Shown here: piece by piece, positions 1-14,644 of the stretch
How positions within the stretch are numbered: the first letter of the stretch is position 1
Layout of the letters: each line of letters begins with the position of its first letter
NCBI RefSeq assembly: GCF_014805625.2
Contig: NW_023998415.1
Location: forward strand, 3,999,149 to 4,063,148
DNA length: 64,000 nt
Direction: 5' to 3'
DNA from: Glossina fuscipes
Lineage: Eukaryota; Arthropoda; Insecta; Diptera; Glossinidae
The notes under the pieces: generated by a model
Told to the model about the DNA's origin: nothing
What the model saw: only the letters and a program-made list of their open reading frames with translations
The model's database searches: none
Position numbers and translations under genes: made by a program

Positions 1-449
1 GCAAGATGGGTTTTGTTTCGTTTATCTCCAATCTTTTATTAGATTTCTATACTTTTCGAAACTTGGAAAAACTTGCATTTATCAGGAAACACAACGTCGA
101 TGGGATTTAAGAATCCCGTCACCGAGAAATTGCTCTCCGTTGCTTATCACCGTCAACAAGTAGGCGAAATGATTTGCGTGTCACGGCAGACTGTGTGGCT
201 AAGTAGTTGAGAGATCAATTGATATGTTTTACTTAAATTATAAATTTAAAAAGTAATAATAAAATAATTTACGCCTAATACGCTCTTCAACTCAATAATC
301 GTTTTTATTAAACGATGACCTTCAGTAAGGACGGGTTAATCGCATATATTGCTCGTACTTTCAATCAAGTATTCAAAAAAGCTTTCACTCCTTTTTTTTA
401 GCGACATAAAACTTTTGATCCTTATTTTGGAAAGATTTTTTTTTTTTTT

Positions 450-665
450 TTATATATACCCTACACCATTTGCCGTAAACGTATGTAAAGTTTATGCGAT
501 ATACAGAGAAACTTGAGCTAAACTCACCTTTTATTATGGCCATCGATTATGAGTTATTTTCTGAAACACGTGTAATACAGGTATGCCTCTCCGTCTGTCA
601 ATGTATTCTTGCGTTCAACTTACAGGTTGGCAGTCTTCGAGATATCTTTTATGGAATTGACACAC
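450..665 (+). repeat. Family A interspersed repeat (partial copy)
   Basis: Starts TATACCCTACACCATTTGCCG. Later come ATCGATTATGAGTTATTTTC, a CCGTCTGTCAAT block and a 'cgagatatctttta' block, in the same order as the copies at 58880 and 10335. It has no coding capacity. Family identity rests on comparison inside this window only. Confidence 0.5.
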
Positions 666-1550
666 GCTAATGCATTTTACCTCAAGGACGAAGGGGACAG
701 ATATCGAAAGATGTGTTATACATGAAAATAATTTCATTTATTTATAATCTTTGTTAACAAAAAAAAAAAAAAAAAAAAAAAACAGTGAAAAGGTAATGCG
801 GTTTGTTATATATCAATATGGAAAATTTGGATGGCAGATAAGCATTTCTTGAGGCTCCTTCACTCTAAAGGGTTTTTGCGAAAACATATAATTTTTAATA
901 TTTTATTACGAACGCGGATTGAAAAATAAACGAACGAAGATATAAGTTATTTATTAGCTAGTCGTTGTTTTCAACTTTTTTTTTCTTCAATCTTAGAATT
1001 AAGTTAATTAAGGTTTATTTTGAATCGCTCCCAGATTTTTGATAGATTCTTGGGTACTTCAAACCAATCATTATCTGGTTTCTACTCTGCACAAAATATC
1101 ATTTCGGAAGCATTAAATATGTAATTTTGCGATCATTAAGATAAGTCTTTATATAAGGTACAGTTTTTGATATTTTATGATCAAAATGTGTTAAATATGT
1201 TGTGTTAAGTAAAGCGACAGGGTGGGTGGCAAAGTGTGATGAACAAAAACGGGAAAAGTTAATTATGCTCAGTCGAGTTTGGGCGGGTATAGCATCGATT
1301 TGAATGAATTATTTGGTAACTTGGTCGATGACAATTGGGTTTTGTGCAAGTCATCACGGACATGAATTTCGCTTACCAAATGGCGTCGGTTTGGTCAGAC
1401 GTCACAGGAAAGCGATTGTACCGAAATGACGCTTAAATAGCTTATGGTTGCTAAATAGGCTGCAAGAAAACCGGCGATCGTGCATCGAGACATATCGAAA
1501 ACCATCTGAACAAGAAATTATAGAAAATAAAAAATATCAATTGAATAGAT

Positions 1551-1551
1551 G

Positions 1552-1598
<47 letters not shown>

Positions 1599-1605
1599 CT
1601 ATCGC
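1551..1605. repeat. (CT)n-(ATCT)n microsatellite
   Basis: About 14 bp of CT repeats followed by about ten ATCT units. A short open frame across it is a by-product of the repeat. Confidence 0.93.
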
Positions 1606-3125
1606 CCTCTCTCTTATATATTCGATTGCACGGTGTCCGATGTCGGAGAATGATATAGCATCGAAAAAAGAAGAGGCAGTAGTATGCAAACATAGACTAT
1701 TAAAACTTTGAGTAACACGAACAAGCGAACAGTATTTTAGGCAACAAAAAATAATAAATGTGAAATCGCTTACTCTAAATATACACTACAATTGAACCTG
1801 TGACACATCAATCAACGATTTCAACGATGCAAGATAATTGAAGATTAATTATGTAACGATATATATGTAATAGCAAATATATGTAATAGCTAATGTAAGA
1901 TTAGCATACCCGCACAAGTCTTAAGCGCTTTGAAAGAAGTCGATCCATGGCCTGAGAGCTAAAATTAGTATAAAAATAAGAATTGAGGCTTTATAAAGCT
2001 AAAATGTACAGTGTCCAGAATAATTGATCGATTTTTCTATAACTACTACCTATATTACATCTAGCCTCCGCAATTCGAAAATAACTCAGTTTTTTGAAGT
2101 GAATTGTGAGATATTTTTAAGCTTAGACATTGCGTTCTGACGTTCTGAATGAAACAACGTTCAAACGTCCGCAACGGCTTTGACCATACCGATGCATGCA
2201 ATGGCTTCAATTATTAATCAGTGATATATGCGATAAGCCGACGAATGATAGCTTGCAAAATGTTCCAAGGTTTATAACTTATAAACGAAGGCCTAGGCTT
2301 TGACAGTAGCCACATAGAAAAAGATCCATGAATGTTTAGTCACACGACTGCGGCGTCCTGAATAGAGTAAAGGTCCTGGCGAGTAAATTCTCTAAAGACC
2401 AAACAATCAGCATTCGCAACTGAGCTGCTGCTTTGTTAAGGTTTTTTAATGATTTCTAAGCGTTCAGCAATTGTGAGTCACTGCATGCTGAAACTGGAAA
2501 CCGTATTGGATGAGATGTAGTTGAAACGCTTTTAACGAGAGACCCTTGACGATCAAAGTAAAGCATTAATTTACATTATAGTCTTATTAATAAAAAATAA
2601 CTAGACAATGCTTATGGGAACTCGATATGATGTAATTTGTTCAATTGTTAGGTTACTATTTACGCACATATAAATTCCTCTTAATAATTCATACTCAAAT
2701 AAATAAATTAATTAATAAAAAGTTGTAAAAAGGTCCTTTTGTTTCTTTAAATGGTAACGAAGGAAAACATTTTCTTCTAACAATCATTCTTAGAGTAAGT
2801 TAATCTTCACTTATGTATTAGCATTATTTGGTATATATCTATGCTATCTGTACGTACGATATATATATGTATATCTATATATGTATATATATATTGTGTA
2901 CATACATAACATTATATACATACCTCAACGTAAATATAAAGTTACCTAACAAACAAACGAAAAGGGAATGACTTAAAACAAATTATTGTTGTTGATAAAA
3001 GACTGCACGCAAGAAGAAGGACAACAGCATAAAGAACACAGAAACAGAAGAGAACAATACAATAAAATCCAAACAAACTCTTTTAAATTAAAAATTAAAT
3101 TTTAATCTTCTTTGGCGTGTGCATA

Positions 3126-3146
3126 TATACATATATATATATTATA

Positions 3147-3190
<44 letters not shown>

Positions 3191-3206
3191 TAGATAGATA
3201 GATAGG
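3126..3206. repeat. (TA)n-(GATA)n microsatellite
   Basis: Long TA run passing into five GATA units. It is followed at 3294-3320 by an (ATGA)n run of about six units. Confidence 0.93.
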
Positions 3207-4362
3207 TACGGCTGCACATATACGCCTGTGTATGTTTGTTATGAGTTTACCTAAACAATGATTGCGTTCCTTAGTGTATAAATATTTACATACAATGAAT
3301 GAATGAATGAATGAATGAATAGCGAGCTTACGATGTTATGTTTGTATGCGTATGTATTTATGTGTTTATTTGTGTGTATGCATGTGTATATTTGGTGTAT
3401 TTGTGCATACATATGTATGTATGCATGTACGTGTTCTTTTAAAGCCTCGAAGTTTGCTGCATTAGAGCAACCGTCTCGGCCATTGCTATTGAAAAAGGTT
3501 TGAACCAGCATTTTCAGTAACAGCCAAACAAACAGCCAAACACCCAACCAAGCAATCAACTCATATACATATACATATGTATGTGTTAAATCGTAATCCA
3601 GAAATCTTTTACGCCGGGTAAGTCATATTTATATATATATACATATTAGGAATTCTCCATCCATTCTCCGTCACTTCGGAGCAGAGAACACTCTTCAAAC
3701 ATTGCTGAAATGTTTTCTTTCTCACAGCAATCCTTATGAATTGTGCTGATGGCAATTTTCTGCTTTTTCAAGAAAAATATGCCATTAAAAAAAGCTTTTC
3801 ATATTCATTTCAGACGTTGATCCGTATGAATGCGTTTACGAGCGACCTTAGAAATGTTTTTTTTTTTTTTTTGCTTTTTTTTTTACACAGACCTTTTTTT
3901 TTTTAGCATCATTTTGTGGGTAAATATTTTTTACAAAGATTAATATTAAAGTGGCTCTTAATGAAAAGTATTATTTATATAAATATCCGAGTGTATGGGT
4001 GTAGACAGTGTGTGTGCGCATATGTTCGAACGTGTATTATACGGTAAAAGCAAACGGTTATGAAATACGGAAATATTCTTAGTAGCTGAAGTATAAGTTA
4101 TTCAACAAGTAAAAAAAAAATAGATTAATTTTTTTTGTTAAAGCGAAACTATAAAGAATTATATAAAAATTGAAATAAAATTTCCAAAATGAGCTCAAGT
4201 TGCGGGAAGAACTAATCAGAAATTTTGTTGTCATTTCTTTTTAATTAAACATTGCTTGCAATCAGATTGGAATTTGAATGAAATGAAAACCATTATGTAA
4301 TCGATCATTGAAAATCTTTTGAAAGTTTTTTAATGAAGAACTAAACCGATTGATTTTTCCAG

Positions 4363-4370
4363 GTCTCTCA

Positions 4371-4424
<54 letters not shown>

Positions 4425-4427
4425 TTG
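4363..4427. repeat. (CT)n microsatellite
   Basis: CT-rich run with TTCT and GTCT interruptions. The minus-strand frame across it would encode Arg/Glu repeats and is not a gene. Confidence 0.93.
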
Positions 4428-6423
4428 AAAATAAGCTTCTTTGTGTAACGATCCCTATGCAAATGGATTACAATTGTTTTCTTATCAATATGTAATTCCT
4501 TAGCAATATCATGATTATTAATGTGTCAGTCAGTCTTTTCTGATTTTTTGAAGAGATTTTATCGACTTTTTCAGCAAATTGTCAACCAAAGTAAGATGCA
4601 CGCAGATTAATATTTAAATTTGTAGAGCACGAGGTATCTGTCGCCTTCGTTGTAGTTTCTTCACCGCAAATAACGCAATTTCTATTTCTTTATATATAGG
4701 ATGTGTTCTTCGTCTTCTTCATGTATGAAAGTTCAATATATATTGGGAGTTTCTCGAAAATTTCACGATTAACAAATTATAAAACTATTGTCATGAGAAG
4801 TGTGAACTGCTGAGACATGACATTATATGATAACAAATGCTAATTACAGAGATTTCTTAATATATATTTCCCTACTGTATATATATATATATACATATAT
4901 ATGTATCTTTTTTTTTTTCTATTAATATGTGGACCAATCAGTCAGGGGATGTCCCCTATTTGGACAACATGGTGACGGTCGAAATCAATGAAGAAAGGAG
5001 GGAAACAGATAGAAGGACTACGGCCACAGCTTTACCCAATCGATTAGGTATATATAATATATTTGTAAATCTTACGCCTTTACGCCTTTACGATTGACTA
5101 CTTGCCATATCTATGACCGTAAATACTGACTTGGCAGTCGGTAATCTTACCTATTAGGTTACCCACACGTATATAAAAATTCTCAGTGATTAGCTAGCTG
5201 CGAATTGAAGGATCGGGGGCACAGTGTAATCATTTAATTTTTTTATTCCACTTATATGGTCTTACTTGACGGGAAAGGATTACACTTTTTGAAGAAAAGT
5301 TCCTTTGCTATGCCTTAGATGCTTCTGTTTCATTTACATAAGTTTCAATATTAGGACAATTTTAACTAAGAGAACATCAAGTGAAGTTATTTACGACCAT
5401 TGACGTTTTATTATCCATTATGTATTAGGAAAATAGTTCATATTTGGATTATTAATTAACACTCTTTGATGTTAATTGCAATTGATAAGAACATGCGCTG
5501 TTTACTAACAACATTATAAGTATATTCCATGTCCCCTTAAGTTTACGAAACTGTATTTCTTGTAAAGCAGTTTGATGTCATCCGTACCATTCATCTTAGA
5601 TACAAATGTTACTGACATTTTCAAAATAGTTTTGTTTTCTTTTTTTTTTAAATTAAATTCTCAAAAAAAGTTTAGAAAATAACATCACATGCAGATGTAT
5701 ACACACAAACATATATATAGATATATAGTTATTAATCCAAACATGTATATATATAGAAAAGAGAAAAAAGTTCATAGATTGTGTACATCTAATGCATTTA
5801 TCAGAGAACAACAAATTTGCTATTATATGTTGTCCATGAACTTACTGTAACTTAATGTTAAGCTTTAGTGTACTGTGTTAATGTTAATGCGTTACAGAAA
5901 ACCACCCAACGTAAATAGCAGAGAACACGCAATACATTATGACAGAGAACATGAGAAAAAGCTTACATCCGACTTGAGCCAAATTTTCAATATGTTTACA
6001 TATAAAGAATACCTGTGCGCGCTACATACTATGATATCTGATTTCTTTAAAGATTTATGTCAAGATGTTTAGCAAGAAAACATAAAAATGACATGATTAT
6101 GATTTACTCTACTGTCTCTTAAGTAAAGCAAACACTTTTCGACTTAAAAATGCTAAATTTATTCATTACTAAGATTCGAAGGCAAGGTGAGTAGGATGCG
6201 GTCCGCTAATCTGCCTTGACATACGCATGAATTAATTCGGTTGCCCAAACTAAAACTGATGCCATCTAAATACTTTTTCCAATACGTTATTTTAAGTGCA
6301 TTGTTATCGCATTGTATACTGTCTGCCTGGTTATGAGATCACAAACTTTACGCTCATATTGTATTCCTTTAGTTACTAATTAACTAACTGGTGGCTTGGT
6401 GCCACCAATTCATATGAAAATTT

Positions 6424-6455
<32 letters not shown>

Positions 6456-9169
6456 TTTATTACGTAATTTTCCACAATACATTTTTAAACCGCATGATAA
6501 GCTTAATAGAGTTTTCTAATAGTAGACAGAACAGAAAATAATGTAATACAGATAAACATTAAAAACACGCTTAAAGTATGCTCAGTGCATATGAAATATG
6601 GTTAATGAAATATCTGTTTTTAAAGAATGTCAGAAAATCTTACATAGTAATAAAAATGTGTCCTCTACATTATAAGATGTATATAGCACTTTGTCACTGA
6701 CAAAAGCAATGAGGTCAGCACTTAATTTCTCTGCTTTTTTTTTTTTTTTTTATCAATACTTAAGTCCGATTATGTTTCATAGACAACACTTTACTATTCG
6801 TCATTCATGCTTTGAGATTTGTGGTCGGTTAGTAACCTTGAAGGTTTTAATAATGTAAAAACGTATATGATTGGATGATATAAGCCTTTTGAGTTAACTT
6901 CTCATTGTCTCTCAATGTCTGTCCGTCATTTCTTGTTGACATTATCAAGATTACCATTCGTAGCTAAAGTGAACATATTCTTCATAGTTTGATGACTTAT
7001 TTTTTGTTTGCAAAAAGGACAACAAAAGCCCAAATGATGCCAAGTTGAATGGGGAATGGGGCAAAGGGAAAATATTTAATAGGAAGTTCAGCTGTAATGA
7101 GTTGATGGCAATTAATCTAATAAAGACGAGGGTATGCAACTAATCCTAGAAGAGCATTATAAACCCAATAAAAATTTCGCAATAAGTGATAGTTGGAATT
7201 TTGCTAAATTCGATGAATAGGACCAGTGTTCGAGCAGCGTCCAAATCAATTGTTGTTTTGAGGTTCCCTATACTCCTTACGTATAATGCGACCGTTTCTA
7301 GGAAACAATGTGAGCGATGACTTATCGTATCATGCCACATTCTTTTAATCATCAAGTGTCCAGGTTTTACGATCGTGGTACCACTTCTTGCGCACGTTGC
7401 TTAACGTTGTCTTCCGTTATAAAAGGTTTCGCAACTGCAATACTTCCATAAATGTTAGCTTTGCGGAGCTTAAGTAGTGCCGATTTTAACATTTGACTTT
7501 CGATTGTAAAATTAGTTGCAAATATAATCCTGCAGTGTTGTGGAAGGTAAGGCCGGGAAATTCAACGACGAGAACTGACGAAAAGAAAAGTAATGGGCAA
7601 ATAGCAAATCTTATGCACAGGATCCTCGTAATGGACTCAGGCTTCGAAATCTAAGAGATCGCATATTTCACCGATTGCTTCTCCTAACCGTCATCGAGTA
7701 AAGCCCATAATACACTGAAATGTAAGCTAAAAGTCTTGGACTGTAAACTGTGCAATACATACGCGTTGCGTTATTTGCAGGGTAGCCGTGCCGCCAACAC
7801 TCAACAAGGTCGCACTATATGGCATCGCGTTCATGTACTCGAATATTCATGGTATGGTTTTTAAAATTCCTGCTTTTTTTTTCTTTTCCTTTTGTATGCC
7901 GCATATTCGTTCTGTCCGATAGAGCCGTCGAAAAGTTCTATAGACTTTCCCCTAACATTCATATTCATTCACACACAAGCGTTATCGATTATTTGCTTTT
8001 TTTATATGTCGATCTGACATCTTAACAACAATAAAACACCACACGAAAATTCCTTGGGCTATATACGCGTGGCGCGTCGATATCTCTCAGCGCAAGCATA
8101 AAATATCCGCTCATTTGTTGTTTGGCATTTCCACGTAACGTCTTAATCGGTTTTATTGTATAGAGCAAATCTTTTATCAGTTTCTAAGTTTTAATGTCTG
8201 CTATTATTTTATCTCTTTGTCACAGAGTCTTGTTTTATTTAGTACAAAAACAATTCCTTCCTAGAAATATTAATGATAGGAATTTAATTTTTTTGAAGTT
8301 TTAATTACGCTTAAGAGTAATTTAAGTGAAATAGAGCATCGAAGAAAATTGGTTGCGATTGAAAAAGAGAGACAAAGCTCTTGGGTTAAATTGTAATCCA
8401 ACCGCCAATCATTGGCGATAAGAGCGATGAAATTTATTTATGAGTTGAAATATTTTAATAATTATAAGTTTTAGTAAATAGTTAATTAGGGTAGGGATTT
8501 TTTTTTTTTTTGTTTTTTGTTTTTTTTTTTTTTCTTAGAATCCTCATTGAACATTGCTTTCAAACTTCCTATTCATTTCAATTGTTTACTGGCTTTGCTA
8601 CTGTCATAACAATTACGTATATTTATATGTGTATAAATGATAATATAATAATAGTTTTTTGTGTGAGTTGGCTCATAAACTCCTATGGACAACACTGTAT
8701 TGTGTCATCAAAAGATTATATAAATTGTATGCGAAGAATCAATACGATGTGGTACGTATTGTGTATGAATGAATTTAATTATTACATTATTTACGTAAAT
8801 AATATAATTAATCGGAAATAAATGCGTATTAATTGGTAACTGAGTTTTACTCTTGCTGTCATATAATGGTTTTGTCATGTTATTTAATGTTAAAACAAAT
8901 GCACACAAAAACACACTCCATATTTACATGTATGTGTATTACGAAAGCAGATGCACGCAATGAAGTACAAAATATGCGTTATATATAAACTGTTTATGCA
9001 TACACATGCGTTACATATGAATAAGAATAAGTCATGTTTGATTCTTGTAGTCACGAGAATGATAAAAAATAAATACTTTACGTATTTATTTATTTTATGC
9101 CTATCGCTAATTATAATTATTTCATCTGTTCTTCGGACAGTTATATGAGTCGCCGAGGCACTCACACAA

Positions 9170-9560
9170 AGGTCAATATTTTGGTATCTTTAGAAAAATC
9201 GAAGTCCTGAGCCAAAAGTACAATAGATCATAGGTTGAAATCAGTATCTGGTGACAATCGGGCAGTTGATAGGACGTACTACCTCGGTATTGCTCGTTAT
9301 TGTTTCCTGCAGGGCTTTTGCAATTCATAACCAAATCTTCGTTCGCGCTGAAAACGCTATAATGTGTCTTGGCGTAGTGCGATCGAATTGTCTTTAAAAC
9401 TCGGCTCGGTATCGTAAGATAATGTTGCACAGTCTGGCACGGCGACGATTTCATGCAAATATCCTTTGCGAATTAATTCCTTCGTCGAGTTTCTTCGACG
9501 TTTTTGAACATCACTTTGTCTTACGCTTTGCAATCACCGCTTTTCAATTGGCGAAACTAA
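9170..9560 (-). pseudogene. Probable second mariner transposase fragment, heavily decayed
   Basis: Minus-strand pieces resemble the C-terminal half of mariner transposases: RKGYLHEIVA (compare the family's KGFLHRIVTGDEKW), HYAKTH, a stretch resembling the HDNARPHVA block followed by KALQETITSN..EV, and SPDTDF where the family has YSPDIAPSD. Frames shift between pieces. The longest open stretch (9173-9454) is not itself a conserved protein. Less certain than the relic at 61.65 kb. Confidence 0.4.
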
Positions 9561-10334
9561 GCTTTTAAGTACAATTTCGTATATGCTCATGGTAAACTTT
9601 ACCATAACTCATATGCATGATTTGTACGCGTTAGTTCTTCCCCCCAGGAAGAACTGCGTCACACGAGATCACTGTAATCTTTATGATCAGACAAATGCTG
9701 TTTAGTGCCGTTGATTTTGATGATTTTCATGGAAAATATATATAATAATGTCAGTAACAATTTTAGATTTGCACACACACAAGTTTTTGAAATCCCTTAT
9801 ATGTTGTTCGTGACGAATGCTTCGCAGGCAAAGCAAGACATTTCTTAGTAAAACCGACAAGGACTTAATGCTACATCAGTACGTATTTATACAGGTAGAT
9901 AAGTAATGCGGATACTTGTTTGCCTGTTTATTGGTCTATTGATATTATACGCCCTAAAGCCTTTGTTTATTTTTAATAGTAATGTATACGGACTTATTTT
10001 GGTTATTATCAACACACAGCAAATATTTGTGTGGCTACGGGGTGTGTGTGAACATAGACACGTTATTCCGTTGCTCTATCTTTCTAAATGCATTTGAAGT
10101 TAGAGTCAAGTGAGTTTCGGTTTATTAAAATTGACAATCTGTCTGTTATATATTTTCGGAGAGAAGGAAATTACGAACAGGTTATATAAACGTGCGATAA
10201 ATGTGAGCATATATGCGTAATTAATTACTGCAGCTATTTTTGTCAACATTTTCTCTCTCTCTGTTTTATATAAACTGACTGAATGTAATTAAAAGAATTC
10301 TTTTTTTCTTTTTAGTAACGGAACTATATTTATT

Positions 10335-10650
10335 GGTTATACCAATTGTGATACAGAGTATATTAAATTTGTGCGGACATATGTATCATCCAGAACGATT
10401 TGAGATAGATCCATTTTTTATTATGTCGATACGCTTGTTTCTTCATCTGATGTCTGTCAGTTTGTAATTTTTTATTCAACTCCCAGGCTCGAATCGGACC
10501 ACTCCATTCGACCACTCTTCGTATAGCGCCTTTTATGAAAAAAACTTCTCATGTTCAGAATTTCCCGACAAAAATTGCTGAGTAATAGCATTTAAGTTTT
10601 TGAAATTGACGTAAAAAATTATAAGCGGGCATAGCAACATTTTGATCTTT
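10335..10650 (+). repeat. Family A interspersed repeat
   Basis: Contains, in order, 'gatacagagtatattaaatt', a GTGCGGACATATGTATCATCC block, 'gagatagatccattttttat', a GTCTGTCAG block, TCGGACCACTCCATTCGACC, 'tagcgccttttatgaaaa' and 'gacaaaaattgctgagtaat'. The same order recurs at 19955, 58540 and 58880. Highly diverged, with no open frame of interest. Confidence 0.6.
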
Positions 10651-11399
10651 TGCCATGTTGCTTTCTTTTGCCATTGCTGCGTTTCCCGATCTTTAAATAC
10701 TCTACAGTCATTCGCATAGAATAATTGTTCGCTCGTTTTAGTAATAAAATATAAAAAATTATACATTTTTTCAGGCAAAGACTTACTTCTTATGAAGGCC
10801 CGCATATTGGAGAATGTCCAAAACATCATATGACTTGATCAAAATATAGCAAACCTAATTTATTTCACATAAATTTTGCTATTTTTCACTTTCCGTCATA
10901 TAAGGACTTGCTTTCGATGATAGCCCTTATATATGCTAGGGTCTACCAAATACACCTATGTGATTCAACTGCATTACTTTAAGCTTTTTTGGTTATTTTG
11001 CTATTACCGATCAATTTTTTTAATTAAAAATTAAACCTATTTGTGAAGGGTTTGCTATGCACGAGAAATCTTACATCGAGTGGTGTGCAAGAAATAGACC
11101 CCTGTGGTTCAAATTTGGTTCACTCAATTTTTATTTCAGATCGCTATCATGAATAAATTTTCATCATAAAACAATAACAATTTCGCCTTTTTGCCATATA
11201 CGGGTCTACATTTCCTGAGGATTCTTATAAATCTTACTAATGTTAATATTCAAAATATAGACCTACACATCACGTGGTCCACATACGGTAAGGTTGATTT
11301 CTTCGTCAATTTACTCTTACGGACCAATTGTCGCCATGAAATATTAAATATTACATCTTCTTGTTATATAAAAATTCCGGTTTCGTAGGGACGGTTATG

Positions 11400-11790
11400 T
11401 GGTAGACGGCTCAAATTCATTTGGAATTACGAAATACTAGTTACACAGCTAGTTTGGAGATTTAAAGTTTTTTTCATAAAAAGAAAATAAGGCGTTATGT
11501 GGAGAGCGTTATATGGACCGATACGAATCATTTTCAGTAGCTTTCGTTCTTGGGTCAAAACATGTCAGTGTACCCAATTTCATTGAAACATCTCAAATTT
11601 GCCCTTGTGGGCTCGATGCAAATTTACATGGGCACACATCAGACGGACTGATAGACAGATAAACACAGATCGATTCAGAAAACGTTCCTTCGGTATAATG
11701 AATGATGGGCCCATCTTAAGCCTTCCTAGGTGTTACACATGTTCGCACAAACTTAATATACCCTGCACCATACATTGTCTATAAATAGAT
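11400..11790 (-). repeat. Family A interspersed repeat, reverse orientation
   Basis: Read on the plus strand it has 'cttgggtcaaaacatgtcag', 'caatttcattgaaacatctc', 'cagacggactgatagacaga', a GATCGATTCAGAAAACG block, a TAGGTGTTACACATGTTCGC block and 'aatataccctgcaccataca'. This is the reverse complement order of the copies at 10335 and 58880. It is one of the better-preserved copies. Confidence 0.65.
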
Positions 11791-14608
11791 TTCTTTGTGA
11801 ATAAATCTTTGATGAGGGCCCTTATGCGTTATGGCTTATATACGAAACTATCATTCAAAAGTTTCTGTTGAAAAATTTTTTTGATGTAACGGCATTTTCT
11901 AAGCAACGCTATATAAGAGGTGGCATCGTGGAAATGGTCTCATCGAATACATTTTCAATAGACTACTGAACTTTGAACTAGAACAGGCTAGTACTTCAAA
12001 AAGGTCGACTCGTGTCGGCTATAATTAATAACATGAGAAACGCGGTGCATTTGTTTTATTTTTGAACCTTTATTTTCTCTTTACTTACTTACTTACCCAT
12101 GAACCTTAGCTAAAATAAGTTAAAATAAATTAAACCTTATACTAATTATTATTGGAAACTAACACAAAGTATATAAAGAGAAATAAGGAAAAAAAAAATG
12201 ATAATTTATGTAAAAAATAAATAATAAAAAAAAGCAAAGAGCAGATCCACAACTAGCACAAAGGCGCACCCAGAACCGGTGCAGACCCAATTTGCGAGTG
12301 AATCCATAAGCCATTGCAAGCAGGGAAAAGCTTGGCAACCGATAATAGTAATTATCGCCAGTTAATTAGCGGACTATAGTAATACGTTAAGGTTACCAGT
12401 TAGTGTAAATTCGACGCAGGCAAATCGCGCGTGTTAAGTAAAGTTTTTTGGACAGACTTTAAAGGTCCCTATTACAATACGACTATGACTGTGTCAGTAG
12501 ATTTAGACTACGTCTTACAAATGAAGATATATTTCACAATCAAGCGAATATACGAGTAAGTTACACATAACTGTTTACTGGAAATTTTCACCCGAACGCC
12601 AATAAATTCAAAGTCAAAAGGAGGTAGAAAACTCAAATGCATAGGACGAAATTGCTGCAGATATGGCAAGTAAAACGCCGCCACCAGTCCGATCCACTCG
12701 ATCGTTGCTGAAATCTTGGAAAGGATTGTGCTGAAATCTTGGGAGGATTCAACAAATGTAGTCAGGTTCCAATGAAAGCCAAACAGGAAAACTCTACGCG
12801 CAATGAATTTAGGAAATAGAATGAATTTTTAAGGTTAGGCCCCTAGCATTTTGAAGAACTACAGAGTTAGCATTACGGAGACGATTGCGAGGTGTGAATT
12901 GCTTTATGAAGAATCCAACCGGCCGCAATGGTTTACTTAAATTATCATTAATTCTCGCCAGCTAAGGCACTACTACGACTATTGCCAGTGGGAAGTTGCG
13001 ACTTCTCCTACATCCTTCCTTCACACCAACTAGACCTAAACCCCATTGTCTTCCAACTTTCATTGCAATTTGGTCAAGCTTTTGAAAGGAAAACAACTTC
13101 ATTCTGGCAGACTGAAACGTTGACCTTTCATTGAGTTGACTTCTCGCAAATAATCAATTTCGTACAAATTTTTAATATGCATTTAGTATACAAAAATAAT
13201 ATTTTTTATTGGTTTTTCTTGGGAAATGTTACAGGCGAATAATATTTTTGTACAATAATTTTTTTAAGATAGCTGTTGTGCGAATAGGGGATATCCCTTA
13301 AGTGACTGATCATGCAAAAAAAAATATAAAAAAAATTTCGAATAATAAAGTGTGGGTTTAGTGGGTGGGTAATTCTTCTGGGTGTTGCATAAACTGTAAT
13401 GTGCCATGTGACTGCATGTGGGGAAAGCAAAAACAACGACAAAAACATCTACATGCCTTGGGTAGATGCATACCGAAAATCTAGCCCTAGATCGTCGCTA
13501 GCATGCAACAGTTTAGCAAACGATAGCTCATTACTTTCCTATAAATTGCGAACGCACAAGCAACGCTTGTATCGCAGAACTCTGATCCAATTGTATTTAC
13601 TGGATCCCATAGCAATAATGAATTATACACAAATATGTTTACTTGTTGATTAGCTCGTAATTAGATCTTGAATCTTACAATGTTTTAATTCAGTTTGATG
13701 TAGCGAAACTTTCGTTTAACTGCGAGTACAAACGTTTACATTAACTTTATTCAATAAAGCGATTGAATTAGCTATTTATGATAAATCCATTCCTTTAAAG
13801 CAAAGCTTCAACCATTTGAAAAGTGAGAGGTGAAGACGCCAAAATTGTCATTTGTATAGAAGAGAAAATTGTATTCCTCTTGCTTAAATTTTGTATTGAA
13901 GAAAAAATGCATTTTAAGGTCTTGAAAAGAGAAGTGAGAGGCAACCTCATCTTGAACATACCCTGAACTTTCCTGTTATGTTGTAATGCCAGCGTAGGCC
14001 CAACATCAGAGACAAATAAGCAAAATTCAATATATTTGTGAAACACACATATGTCCGTACATGCGTAAGATACAAAAAATACTCATGCAAAACAAATGAA
14101 TTGCTAGGCATAAACCATCTTCGGTAATTTCCCAGGGGGCTAATCATACGATATAGGCAGTGTTTTGTGAGGAGTTGTAAATATCCATGAAATATATTGT
14201 GTATGCGTGTATGTGTTGCTTTGTTTACGTGCGTGCATATGTTTGGGCATTTTTGATTACAACATTCCCTCTATCTATCAAGTCAGGCGTTCTTAATAAT
14301 TAAAAGAAAACCTAAATTGAGTATAAATCAAATTAGCTGACACCAACAATTCTTCTTGAAATATGCATTGCAGGCAATATTACTCTTGTTTGCTCTTATT
14401 GTTACTGTTACAGTTTCGGTTCTGTTCTGTTCTGTTCTGTTTCTGTTTCTGTTCTGTTTCTGTTTCTGTTTCTGCTGTTATTGCTGTTTTTATATATGTG
14501 TGTTGTTGTTATCGTTGTTTTACTTGTGCAATATATGCACAACTGCTTTGATGTCCATCGTGTGACAATTGCTCAATAATTCATGGCAATTTCATTTATA
14601 AAAAGCAA

Positions 14609-14644
<36 letters not shown>

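Larger units (their letters stand above)
666..9165. other. Non-coding AT-rich stretch
   Basis: No exon, RNA gene or recognisable transposon seen apart from the simple repeats listed separately and poly(A)/poly(T) tracts (for example 760-782 and 6736-6751). The 7.5-7.7 kb part is slightly more GC-rich and might hold an old transposase remnant, but nothing firm could be read. Confidence 0.6.

Noticed and set aside
7500..7720. Possible Tc1-like transposase N-terminus
   Set aside because: A few residues (GNSTTRTDEK) faintly resemble the Tc1 linker, but neighbouring motifs could not be found.
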